Source: Clytia hemisphaerica | Lineage: Eukaryota > Cnidaria > Hydrozoa > Leptothecata > Clytiidae | Assembly (NCBI GenBank): GCA_902728285.1 | Contig: CACVBU010001196.1 | Location: forward strand, 62,001-126,000 | Length of the DNA: 64,000 nt | Reading direction: 5' to 3' | Shown here: positions 1-13,200 of the stretch, piece by piece | Layout of the letters: every line of letters starts with the position of its first letter | Numbering within the stretch: the stretch's first letter is position 1 | Notes under the pieces: generated by a model | What the model was told of the DNA's origin: nothing | What the model saw: only the letters and a program-made list of their open reading frames with translations | The model's database searches: none | Position numbers and translations under genes: made by a program

Positions 1-1243
1 AAGTTTATTTTTCTGTTAAAATTTTCATTTTGGACCTTAACTTGGCATCAGAGTATTTGTTTTCTATTTCTAATAGCCTAAGCATTACTTCCATATAATA
101 AAACATCATGCCAGCTTGCAAATACACTTGATCAGCAACATTTTAGACAAAATAGTTATGTCCGCAACATGAAATACATATGAAAGAGGTAAATAAACTG
201 GAAATCTTGCCAATAGAAAATTATGAAACTTTTTTCTAGTTGTAACCAACTTAAAATGACCTTAGATGCAATAATTTGTCAAAGAAACCTAAAATTGGTG
301 TTTGGAGATTGAGAAAACTTCATGCTTTGTTGCGGACATAACTTTTTGTTGCGGACATAACTGATTTTTGGAGAAACTGTTTTGTTTCACTGTCTCCCAA
401 TAAATAGCCTTTTAGACTTCAAATTTGTATAAAATGACCCCAAATGTAACCCTTGACATAGAAAAATGATTCAGCTGAGTAAGGATAACTCCTTGAAAAA
501 TTTAAAGGATTAAATAGTGTGCGGACATAACTCAAAAATGTGAACGGAAACAAGACACTGTTCACTTCAAAATAATTTTAAGCGTTGACCAAGATAACTG
601 CCGTTTTTTTGCAACTTGCTCTAGTTTCCCATTATCTGGGAAGAATTTAAAATGTAAAAACCAGTGAGCTAAAGCTTTTCAATTTTTTTCTGTGTCAAAT
701 CTGTGCGGACATAACTTTGTGAACGGAAAAAGTTATGTCCGCAACATTTTTGACTTTATATGCCAAAAAAACTTTTTTTGGCGGTACTTACTTTGTTTTT
801 CATTTTTCATATTCTCTGGCTGTGAGAACAACAAAAACCAAGCTGGAGAAAGCATGTTGTTGATGAATTATTATACAATGATGTTGATCATTTTTTTTAA
901 AACCTTATTTTCCGTTCACATTTTGAAAGAAAGCCCCCTCTAGGAAAATTTGAGTACCTGTTATATCAGAAAAAATGACTGTTTAAGCTTGCCCATGTCA
1001 AGATTGACCAGAAACAATAAGATTTGATATGACTATATACCTATAGAGATTTCACCAAAGCCTCAAAGTAGGAAAACTAATAAATCGAAAAGTGGGCCAC
1101 ATTACCAGATTCATGCTCATACTTACAATAGTTTTCAATCTTTATGTTAATTTTTACAATTCACAACTCTTGCATTGCTTGGGTATCTCTTTATGAATTG
1201 ATGGGAAACACATTTTATTGTATTTACTTTTCTATTGTTGTAG
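1..1243. other. 5' intron of XRN1, no exon seen
   Basis: AT-rich DNA upstream of the first XRN1 exon visible here. It ends in a pyrimidine tract and TAG acceptor just before 1244. I found no ATG exon encoding the conserved XRN1 N-terminus, so that exon should lie left of the window. The stretch 145-930 carries a repeated short motif, listed separately. The small open frame at 692-943 shows no protein-like features. Confidence 0.6.
145..930. repeat. Dispersed TTGCGGACATAACT motif cluster
   Basis: A roughly 14-bp motif, TTGCGGACATAACT or its reverse complement, occurs six times: near 151, 329, 347, 519, 703 and 731. Several copies lie next to the phrase GTGAACGGAAA, which also recurs (reverse form near 910). 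Copies in both orientations suggest a degraded inverted-repeat element or an array of protein-binding sites. Confidence 0.5.
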
Positions 1244-4200
1244 ATTCCAGAATTTGACAATCTATACCTGGACATGAATGGAATCATTCATCCTTGCTCA
1301 CATCCAAACGATGACGACCCACATTTTCGGATTACAGAGGAACAGATCTTTCGAAATATTTTCAATTATATTGAGGTGAGCTAAACTGTTGCAAATTCGA
1401 CTCGTTATCAAATAAACTGCTTGATACTTGATAGAGCGAGCAGTTTATATAAAAAATGAATAGACAATTTTTTTTAATCCTTCTGAGCTTTTTGCAGTTT
1501 CAGACAGTTTCTAGTCAGATTTCTTTGAGGTATCTTGAATAAGTATCCATTTTTCATATTTGGACCTTAGCCTCACAATATGATATGGGTTCTCTGGACC
1601 CATATGGACTTTAAAAAATGTCTTTTATGCGTTGATGAGTTGAGAATGTTTCCTTGTTTGGTTCACTGTAGGTTTTGTTCAGAATCATCAAACCAAAGAA
1701 GAACTTCTTCATGGCTGTTGATGGGTGTGCACCAAGAGCTAAAATGAATCAACAGAGAAGTAGAAGATTCAGGTAGGCTTCACTTACTTACTTATGAAGG
1801 GCCTAGTTTTGTTTATACAAACCTTTGAAGACCGTTTGAAGTTTTTGTCTCCAAACATGTCAGATCTGAATTCATAGGGAGTTTTTGGTTTATCTCACTA
1901 AGAATAATGGTGAATAAAAAACCTTTTGGTCAGTTTAAGTGCTCAAATGCATCACATAAGAAATCGTAAAGGGATGATGTAAAACTTTAAAATTCAAGAT
2001 CTAAACCTTTCTGTATAAAAAGAATGAATTGACTCTTTCAGGACTGCAAAAGAAGCAGAAAATAATATTCGAAAAGCTCAAATGAAAGGACAAACTCTAC
2101 CAAAGGAGGAACGATTTGATTCAAACTGTATCACACCAGGTATTATTTCAAACTACATCCAAATGAGCTAAGTCCATGGACTGGAATTTTTCCCTTTCCA
2201 CCAGTAGAAAAACCTTTTTTTAAGGTTCTGATCTGATAAATCAAAACACCCAAACTCAGTCCGCTCAAAATAAGGTACAATTGGACGATAACAATTCTGA
2301 TTAAAAGCAATTCTTTTTACATTGTTAAGAGCAGACGGCATAATACAACCTTCTAAAAATTGTAAATGTTCATTAGTCAATAGTTCAACATCATAATGCT
2401 TACTATTTCTGATGCACTTCTCCTTCAGGAGTTCCAAGATTTGGCGTCGGACGGTTTTTTTTCGATTGTACGGCTCCCTCTGATCCCTCTGATATTGTCT
2501 CCTTTGAAATCCATTCGTCATAACCTCGTTTACGTTTCGTCTCAATGGGCTTGAAGAAATCAAGCTTAACTCGGTCAGGGAAGCCCACTCTCTCACGGAT
2601 GACATTCTGGCGGTTGACGGACATGACGGCGAGACGCTCGAATTGCTCCTTACCATGTACTCTTCTTCAGAGGACGTAATTGAAACAATTCGTAATCGCG
2701 GACGTGCCAGTCTTGAGGAAGAGGGATAGGTTGAAAGGGGGTGGACAGCAGGGACGTTTTCTTGTAACTCTCCGGAGACGTCAGGTTTTCCGTTGCAGCA
2801 GAATCCCTTAGCCTGTTGCTGTGTGGAATAGGTGACACATCCTCTATCAACAGCTTTGGAGAACATGTCCTGGAGGTGCTGCCAGACGTATTGACGAATT
2901 GTTCTCCTATCCGTCTTCTCACGCCAAGTCCCCTTGTGACGGGTTGCGCTGATAAGAAGGACGTCGTGTGTATGCAACTGGTTTTTAAGGGCATTTTCGC
3001 AGGCGTATGCCGAGGTGTCGGATTCGGTTGACCAATGTTCGGCAACGAGTAACCTTTCTGCGTTGATAGCGTCGAGTTTCTTCTTCGAAAGATGGAGTCC
3101 GGGGTAAATTGCGTGAATGATAACTGTAGGTGGTGTTGATACTTCGGGGTTGTAGACATCGTCTAAATAAACAAGTCCCTTTTCTTGTATTGCAGTGAAA
3201 TGTAAAGCTAGCATCTTGGGGTTTGTGTGACCGGCTTTTAAGGCATCGTATAGATCGCTTTTCGACATGGCCTTTACCTCGTTAAAGACTCGCTTGACCT
3301 GTTGAAAAATAATCACATCGTCAAGTTCCATACAGGGTACAATTTCAAATTCGTATTGATAGCGTCTATTATCAGTATTATAGACTCCTTTCATATTAAA
3401 TAGTTCTTTCGGGTTACTCATTTTAAAATTCCAAAAAAATGAATACATAATGTTCAAATAAGCGAAGTAGAAGGCTGCATCAAAAGTAACATTTCGGCCT
3501 TCGTCTAAGATATTTTTACATTCTTCTGACCCATCGTCTACTGTATCAATTAAATAGTCAATGTTTCGCATAGATACGTTACTTTCTAATAAGACATCAT
3601 CAATTGCAGGAATATAACTAACCTCTTCGTCTGCAACAAGTTTGTCCATTTCAGCGTCCATGTTAGGAAAATCATCGTCCATAAGGTTTTCAGGGTCTTG
3701 GTAGCATTCATCATCAACGATGTCTTGTGTCTGCTTTAATTCTGCCATGTCTGCTTCGTTATGAGGTTGAGCGTTTGGATAAGCGTCTTCCCAAATTGTT
3801 GGTATCCAGTAGTCGTCGAGTGATATCTTTACGGTTTCCCACTGATAATTCATTTGATTGAAAATTAAAAAGTCTAATAATAATTCTATGAGATCTCATA
3901 GTATAATTATGTAATACCGTATGGGTTCCGGTAACGATTCGGGTACGGGCCGGGGTCGGTAATAATGTCTTATTTTAGGTACTTGCGTCACCTATTGTTC
4001 CCTCGAGATTAATACCCCCGGATATGTCTAGAATCATCACCCCCGATTTTGTCTGTTATTTATGATTGATTCAAACTGTATCACACCAGGTATTTTTTCA
4101 AACTACATCCAAATGAGCTAAGTCCATGGACTGGACTCTCCACCAGTAGAAAAACCTTTTTTTAAGGTTCTGATCTGATAAATCGGTCTCAGTATGCTTT

Positions 4201-7200
4201 ATAACGATCTCCATCTCTTCATATTTTTCTCTCTACTTTTTTGAAAGGTACTGAATTTATGGCAAGGTTGAACAATCAATTGAAATACTTTGTCAACATG
4301 AAGATCTCAACAGATCCAATGTGGCAAGAATGTACCATTTACTTGTCTGGGCATGATGTAAGTTGTTCCAGAAAAAATTAGCATATCCCGTTGTCAAAAA
4401 CATGTTATATTGGAAGGTTAATCCAATAGATTTTTGACCTGTTTCTGGAAACTCCCCAGAAGATCACTTTAAGTACACAGATAGGCTAGATGTGACAGTT
4501 TTAGCAAATTGTGCCTCAGAGAGTATGATGGAGTGCACAGTAAGAAGAGAGAGATTACCAATTGAAAAGATACCCCATCAAGATGAGAATGTTTGAAAAT
4601 GTTTTTCAGGTACCAGGAGAGGGAGAACACAAAGTAATGGATTTCATTCGGTATTGCAAAGCACAACCTGGTTATGATCCTAACACAAGACATTGCTTGT
4701 ATGGTCTTGATGCTGATTTGGTAAGCCCATCAGACCAGATGTCCGTTTTTACCCTAATTTTGAAAAAAGATGGAAAAATCGTCTGAAGCCTTTTGCTTTC
4801 TTCCTTGTTCTCATAATAACTATCAAATATCGACTTTAACACTTTAACTTACTCTTTAATTTATTCTCAAGCAATAGGAGTAGAATGCTTTATTTTGATA
4901 CATGTTCTTTACTTATCCAAACTCTAAATTATTACCAAGTATCATGAAATTCCATTTCCTCTTCAGATTATGCTGGGCTTGACCTCCCACGAGCCTCACT
5001 TTGCTTTACTTCGAGAAGAAGTTCGATTTGGTAAACAAGCTAAAAGGATAACGAAACCTGAACAACAGACCTTTCACTTGCTCCATTTATCACTTCTACG
5101 AGAATATCTCGAGTTTGAATTTGGTGCTTTAAAGGTAAGGCTTGTTTTCGATGACTCACACAATTTTAGCTAGTAAGTAAGTCTGCGACCGCAGTCGGAG
5201 GCGACCCGAAGGCTCCTCTTTCGATAGCTATCTACCCGAAGGTAGGGGAGGGCGCCACTCTTTCTCCCTGGATTTCTCCACTTACCCTTGATCCTTCTCT
5301 TAGTTACTGAGCATCAAGCAGAGAGGCATCAAGTACCATTTTGGGAATCTTTGGTATGACCCGGCTGGGGGTTGAACCCACAACCTTGCGAACCGTAGCC
5401 GGATGCTCTACCACTGTACTACGGTCGCTATTTTAGCTAATCTATCTTTAAAAGTAAAATTTTAATAAAAACAATCAAAGGAATATATTTCAGTCATTAA
5501 AAAAATTAAAATCACTAATGACAACGTGTTTACTTCATTCCTGAAAGTTCACAGAAGGAGAGTTAAAAACTTTTTCTTTTCTTCTTAGAGCAAGCTCCAT
5601 TTTCAGTATGACATTGAGAATATCATTGATGATTGGATTCTCCTTGGCTTTCTTGTCGGAAACGATTTCGTACCTCATTTACCCAACTTTCATATTAACC
5701 ATGATGCATTGCCATATCTGTACGGTGTTTACAAAGATTTTCTCCTCACCACGGATGGTAAGTAGTTTTTCAGGTTTACTAATCCTGATCGGTTTGAACA
5801 TTTTGGGGTAAAAAATATTAATTTTTTTGAAGCCGTATTTTCAAATTGCATTCAATTTATTTCAAATCATGAGAAATCTGACATTTGATTTTCTTCTTTT
5901 AAACCAGGCTATTTGCATAACGGTGGATATATCAATTTGCATCGAATGAAAAAGTTCTTCGAGTTTCTAAGCAAGGTAACATGGTCCATCTTTATAATGT
6001 TTCGAAATGCGAGATCGAATTTGATATAAGATTTTGATAACGAAAATCATAACGTAAAAAGGAAAAATTAGAACTGTTCGAAAAGAAAAAAATTATATTC
6101 TAGTACCCTAGTAGTCAGAAATGGTTCAGGTTGAACTGGAATATTCAATCCATGGTTAACGATGAAAATAACAAAAAAACTGAATTTGATAAAAACAAGT
6201 AAAGTTTTCAAGTTTGCATATAGTCACTTTACCCTCTTTTTGTTTGTGTAATTTTCAGTTCGATTTGAACAATTTTGAGGAAAAGTATGAGGACTTTAAA
6301 TGGTTACAAAGCAAGAAAACGGGGGACATGCTGGAAGATTCGCACCAAAACAATCCCAGAGGGACACCAAATAAGAGAAGGGTGAGCTCATTATAATGTG
6401 ATAAAATATTTTTTATGTGTCGAATCAACAATGATTTTTCTTTCCAGTTTAGTTCTTTTAGCATTTAGCTTTGCTCTTTTTCTTTCGTGTAATTTTTACA
6501 TCAATCATCCCTGTTTCCCTTTGGATTTTTTGTCATTATTTGTTAAAAGAAGGCATTGTGAAGTTTCGAATGTTCGATGTTTTTATATTGCTAGAAAGTG
6601 GCTACCAGTGAATCAAACTAACACCTTTTTGTAAATTGAAATTTATTTTAACACTGCTATTTTACCAGCCTTTCCTAGATTTTTCTCTCAATCATATCTA
6701 GCTGTTTCACTTACTTTGATTACTATTTTTGGACCTACCTAAGGTAGTCCTTTAAATTAACCCTTGTCCGTTCGTTCGTTCGTTCGTTCGTCCGTTCGTT
6801 CGTCCGTTCGTTCGTCTGTTGCCAGCTTTTCTCGAGATCGGCTCATTAGTTTTTTCTAATTTTTTGCACAATGATGCAAAATGGCAATGCCCAAAATGTG
6901 ACGGAGCCCGATTTTCAAAAAAAACGAAAATGGCGGAAATATGCCGGAAAAACGGGTTTTTCGGCATTTTCTCGAGATTTCATCATTAGTTTTTTCAGAT
7001 TTTTTGCTCAAAGATGCGTATTAACAATGCCCAAAACATGGCCTAGTCCGATTTTTGAGAACAAATTTTTTCCGGCCGAAAATGCCGAAAATATGCCGGA
7101 AATCGCCGTTTTTCTGGATTTTCATTGGACTTTTCCATATAATTGGTTGTTTTTTCATTCAAAAAGATTATTAATAGCAATGCCCACCATAAAGCATGTT

Positions 7201-10200
7201 TCAATTTTCAATGAAATTGATTTTTGAAGCCGGAACTTTCTAAAAATCGCCGGAACAGCCGATTTTCTCCGGAAAAACGGTATTTCTTGAATTTCTTGAG
7301 CTGTACTTTATATTTTTTCATGAAATTTTGCACACTGATGCAAAATGTCAATACCTAAATTGCGACGGAGCCCAATTTTCGAAAAAATTCATTTCCGGCC
7401 GAAAATGCCGGAAATATGCCGGAAAAACTGTTTTTTTGGCATTTTCTCGAGATTTCATCATTAGTTTTTTCTGATTTTTTGCTCAAAGATGCGTATTAAC
7501 AATGCTCAAAACATGGCCGAGTCCGATTTTTAAGAAAAAATTTTTTCCGGCGGAAAATGCCTGAAATATGCCGAAAATCGCCGTTTTTCTAGATTTCCGT
7601 TGAACTTTTCCATATAATTGGTTGTTTTTTCATTCAAAAACATTATTAATAGCAATGCCCACCATCAAGCATGTTCCAATTTTCAATAAAATTGATTTTT
7701 GAAGCCGGAACTTTCTAAAAATCGCCGGAACAGCCGATTTTCGCCGGAAAAACGGTATTTCTTGAATTTCTTGAGCTGTACTTTATGTTTTTGCATGAAA
7801 TTTTGCACATTGATGCAAAATGTCAATACCTAAATTGTGACGGAGCCCGATTTTCGAAAAACATTTTTTTCCGGCCGAAAATGCCGGAAATATGCCGGAA
7901 AAACCGGTTTTTTGACTTTTTCTCGAATTTTCATTCTTAGTTTTTTCTGATTTTTTGCAGAAAGATGCGTATTCGCAATGCTCAAAAGATGGCCGAGTTG
8001 ATTTTTGAGAAAAAAATTTTCCGGTTGCCGGAAATCGTCGTTTTTGCAGATTTTCATTGGATTTTTTCCTTGTATTTCTATGTTTTTCACACAAAAACAT
8101 TATTGATAACAATGCTCACCATCAAGCATGATTCAATTGTCAATAAAACTGATTTTTGCGACCAGAACTTCCTATTTATTTTTTCCCTGCAACCCTTCTC
8201 TCTCCCCCCATCAACAATCAATGATGAATTTATTGTGTTGTGTATTTTCGCTAAATGCTATATTTTCTGACTGATTTTTTCATTTTTCTTTTCGCATTGC
8301 TAACTAACTTTCATCATCAGGTAGGTCCATTCAGCATGTTGCTTGTTTTCTTTCAGGGAAGGCACGATAGTAAGGGAAACTCAGTCGGAACAGAGAATCC
8401 GTACGCCGCCCTCGCTAATGTGTCCGGTGCATTTGATGACTTCTCGTTACTGGAAACACCACCAAAGCAGAAAAAGAAACCTTTGAAGATTAGTCTCGAT
8501 CCTGAGGTTAGTTTATTACTCTTTTTCACAGATAGGGTAGTCAAGTGCAATTTGCATTTGATTTTGTTAATACCATGCATTCAAAATTTCATCGTTACAC
8601 CAAGCAAGGAAATTGCTCAATTTGTAGGTAGACCTTCGTCAAAGGAGTACCGACCGCCTGGCAGAAGGGTCCTCTCACACAGTAACGCTTTCAATCCACT
8701 ATTTTGATCCTTTCTCATAACATTCAATCCACCAGATGGACCCCTCTTTTAGAATTTACATTTTTTAATCCACCAACGGGATCTCTCATACAACATTTAC
8801 ACTTTCTAATCCACCAGGTTGACATTGAAGATATGGATGAAGAGGAGGTGTTCCAGTTGGAATTCAAACAGCACAAACGCCATTATTACATGGAAAAGTT
8901 CGATATGGATATTGTTGAAGAGTAAGTCGAGCTGTATGTTTAAAAAATCAGATCATCTGAAAGTAATCTCTCTAAAGTTTGTTTTGAATTTTACTTCCAA
9001 TAACGTACAATAGCACAAATGTCGAAGGTGTTATATGACTTTCAGATAGATACTTCTTGGTTATTTCTAAGTCAATGTTTTGACTCACGCACGAAATCAA
9101 TTCTTATGTGTCGCTAGACGAAGTAAAGGTAAATACCTAACTACAGTAGTATAGCAGATGTAAGACTGTAACAAAACTCTGTGATACGGTATTGATGTAC
9201 TTTCTTTCAGCTCTGCCATCCAAAAGATCTGTTTGGAATACATCCGTGCTTTACAATGGATTGCCCATTACTATTTCAACGGCCTCCAATCGTGGAGTTG
9301 GTAAGTATCATTCAGTTATTCAGTTTTGTGACGATATTTTGAACTTAATGTTGATTCTTTTTTTTATTCTGCAGAAGCTTAACTTAAATTTTGGTATAAA
9401 AACTTTAAAACCGGTTGTCTCTATCTTGAAAAAGTTATGTAAAAAAAACCAAAAATTTTGACAAATTCAAAGTGCGATCCATTAAAAACAATAGTAAGAA
9501 TTTTAATGAAGAATAAACACTCAAAGGAAATTTAATCAAAATGAAATTTTTAAGCATCGTTTTGGGAGTAATATAGTTTTCTTGTTTTTTTTCGCGATCC
9601 TAATTAAATACATTTCATTTAAAAACAATTAAAATATAAGGCGAGCAAAACTGAACCAATGACATCAAAGTATTGATAAGGTGGTATTTTGATGAATTTT
9701 TAATTTTTTGGGGTGGTTTCTTTGTGTTTTTAGCTATTTAATCAAAATTTTCGAACTTTTAATGTGAGTTTTCACTTTCTTAGCAATTTTTGTGCTTCAG
9801 AGACCTTAAGCAAGAAAAGTAACATCGTGAATTTAAGAAAATGAATCCTTTTGAGGATGTGTACTCAGTTATCCATTTTCTTGCGCCGCTTTTCTTCCCA
9901 TTTCCCATCAAGACGTTTTTTTTTGATTGTCATTAAATAAAAAACAATTCATAAATATATGCAATGTTGAGTGACAGCGCCTAGAAAATAGCAGTTTAGT
10001 CAGGTTTAGTAGTGCGTTTTAATGATCACGTCCATTTAATCCGCATTTCCATTTTCATTCTCAGTATTTGAGAATGCTTGCTTTTACATCCTATTTTTCG
10101 GGCAATACGGAAAATATTTTCTCATCCTCCTCTTCTTATACATCTGTTTCATCAGTTTCATCTCTGTCTCCTTATTTTTGTTCACTAAAAGCAAAAGCAA

Positions 10201-13200
10201 TAATAATTGTTCTTTTTCAGCTTGGGCTAAATGACCTAGTAACTTACGCCATTCGATTTGCGTAAGTTACTCTTTGAAATCGAAAGATGGCGGTTTTCGC
10301 TATACAAGAAATTAGCCCGAAATACCGAGAATCGGTAATAGCAATTTTTTATTACAAAAAGTAATCAAAATTTAAGAACAAATTTCGATTTACGAAATAA
10401 ATTTTTCTCATACAAACTTTGATTTTGAGTAGCCAGGTTTTCCAATTCCTTTTCCGTTGCCGTAGACAACAAAGAGAATAACAGCAAACTCATTCAAGGA
10501 CGATATTTCGAATTCAACCATATATTATCAGGCCCTTCCTGAGCCTGATGGAGAAAAAAAACATTGCAATTTACCGAATCTCGATTTCTCGGAAAAAATC
10601 CACCTTTATACTGCTGTTTTTTCCCTCTCTCTATTTTCTAGAATTCACATTCCTCTCTAGGTCGCCATTCCCCTCTTGTGGATTCGTGGATTTTTCCGTG
10701 TTTATTTAACTGTACCAGCCCTTCTCCCTCCATATTACAGGTATTATCCGTACCATTATGCACCGTTCATTTCGGACGTCGCAAACTTCATCGTTCAAGA
10801 CCTTCACTTCGAGATCGGTCACCCCTTCAAACCTTTCGAACAACTTTTAGCTGTTTTACCGTCAGCCAGTCGCAAATTGTTACCCAAGGCTTTTCAGGTA
10901 ATGTTATCTTTAATTACTGCCCCATGAAAGTTACTGCCTAACCGACTATTAGACGTTGTAAGAAAATTATACATATGATAAAACTTTAAATACAATAAGT
11001 AGCAAAAAAGGCGGCTATAGAAATTGGTTTTAAAATCAATCTTTCAACAATTGATGGGTGGATTTCTAATAATGGATTTCACTTTTTCCCAGCACTCTGC
11101 CCAATAATCCTAAACTAGCATTGAGTTTTCTTCTGCCATGAAAACATCTAAACTTTTGACATTAAAATACAATATCTATCCATCTAATAATCATAGAATT
11201 ACCCAGCTGAAAAATTCAACTTTATTTTATTCCTTTGTCAGGATTTGATGGTAATGGACAATTCAGCGATCATTGACTTCTACCCGCCCGACTTTCGAAC
11301 AGATTTGAATGGTAAACAACAAGAATGGGAAGCCGTTGTACTCATCCCTTTCATTGACGAGGTAAATCTTTTCATATGTAAAGACTCCTAACCACGCCAA
11401 AACATATTCTTAACGCCCCACCACGCCAAAACATATTCTTAACGCCCCACCACGCCAAAACATATTCTTAACGCCTCACCACGCCAAAACATATTCTTAA
11501 CGCCCCACCACGCCAAAACATATTCTTAACGCCTCACCACGCCAAAACATATTCTTAACGCCTCACCACGCCAAAACATATTCTTAACGCCCCACCACGC
11601 CAAAACATATTCTTTAATCACATAATCCCACCAAAAAATTCTCAATTACACCATTATGCAAACCGCGTGGAGCCCTAAATACACCTGTCAACCTGGAGGT
11701 CCTATAAATTAACCTCTCGTTCATTTGTTGCTAGCTTTTATCGGGATTGGTTCATAGGATGTCTTAAATTTTTGGCACAAAGATGCAAAATAGTAATTCC
11801 CTAAATGTGACGAAGCCTCATTTTCGAAAAAAACAAACTTTTCCGGTCGCCAGATCCGGAAATGTCCCGGAAAATTTGTTTTTGAGATTTTCTCAATATT
11901 TTCTCATTAGTTTTTCCTGATTTTTTGTACAAAAATGCGTATTAGTTCAACCATGAATGTGTAGAATACATTTTCCTGAGAAAAAAATTTGACAGGTCTT
12001 CACAACTGGAAATATGCTGGAGATCGCCGTTTTTCATAATTCCGTGACATTTTTTCATTTGACTTGATTATTTCTATTGAAATGAAAAAGTTTTATTGCC
12101 AAAAAAAAATATTTTCAACCTGGAACTCCGTAAAATTCGCCAGAACAGCCGAAAACCGGCGTAAAACGGGTTTCTTTTTATTACACTCGACAGATTTCGA
12201 TGATTCAATAGCTAATTAGGTTTTAGCCAATGTCGTTAACCACTAAAAGCCTACAATGTTCTGGTTTTCTATCCTTCTGTTTTACTCATAGACACGCCTA
12301 CTAAGAGCAATGGAAGAGTGCTATCTACGCCTTACAGACGAAGAAAAAGAACGCAACAGTTTCGGAAAGTGTCTCAAATACACGTACGATCCTAACCTCA
12401 ATTTCATTTACCCGACATCCTACCCTGGTGTGTTTGAAGACGTCAACCGCTGCAAAGCGCACAAGGAGGATATCCACCGTGAACAGTTTCATCTGGACAC
12501 GCGCTACTTGAAGAAAGGTCTAATGGAAGGTACACAGTTGGATGTATATTTCCCTGGCTTTCCAACCATGCGGCACTTAAGACATAAGAGTTACCTGAAG
12601 AAAGCAGGTGTGAAAGTGTTCCAGTACAACAGTCGAAGTGAAAACACCATCGTCAAATTGATTGGCAACGAACACGAGGTAATATTGGTTTTGAATCAAA
12701 CTATCACACGTACTCTTCCTCTTCCTAAGTCACCTATACGTTTTATAAAAACTACCCTCCCTCACAGCTCATCTCAAAAACAAACTATTGTGTCGGCAGT
12801 TTGCCCAACTTACAAGATATGATTTGTCAAAACTGGTAGCAAGTAACTCTGTGAATGAAAATATTCAAGAGATCAAAATTTGATCACGCCAAGTTTTAAA
12901 TGGGATACGTCCATACTTACTTTTCACGTTTTTCCTTTGTATCTTTGATCAGGATTTTCAACGCTTAGCACAATCATTGGTCGGTCAATCTGCGCATGTC
13001 GAATGGCCGTACTTGGTGGAAGCAAAGGTTGTTTCTGTAGCCAATGACAGTGTCAAATATTTCATGGACAACGAAACAAGACAACTAACCTCCGAGCTGG
13101 TGGAGCACGGCTCTTATGATACGGTCAAACGAGAAATGAAGTCTGTTTCTTCATTTCTTTTCAATCGAAAAGGGATCGATATTGGAGATTGTGATGTATT

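Noticed and set aside
6752..6967. Frames coding [11 protein letters not shown] (also at 17027-17209)
   Set aside because: Translation of the GTTC microsatellite, not a protein gene.
10200..10330. AAGATGGCGG motifs (also near 20010 and 29740) as promoters
   Set aside because: The motif resembles a YY1-type site, but no first exon or transcript start follows in any of the three places.
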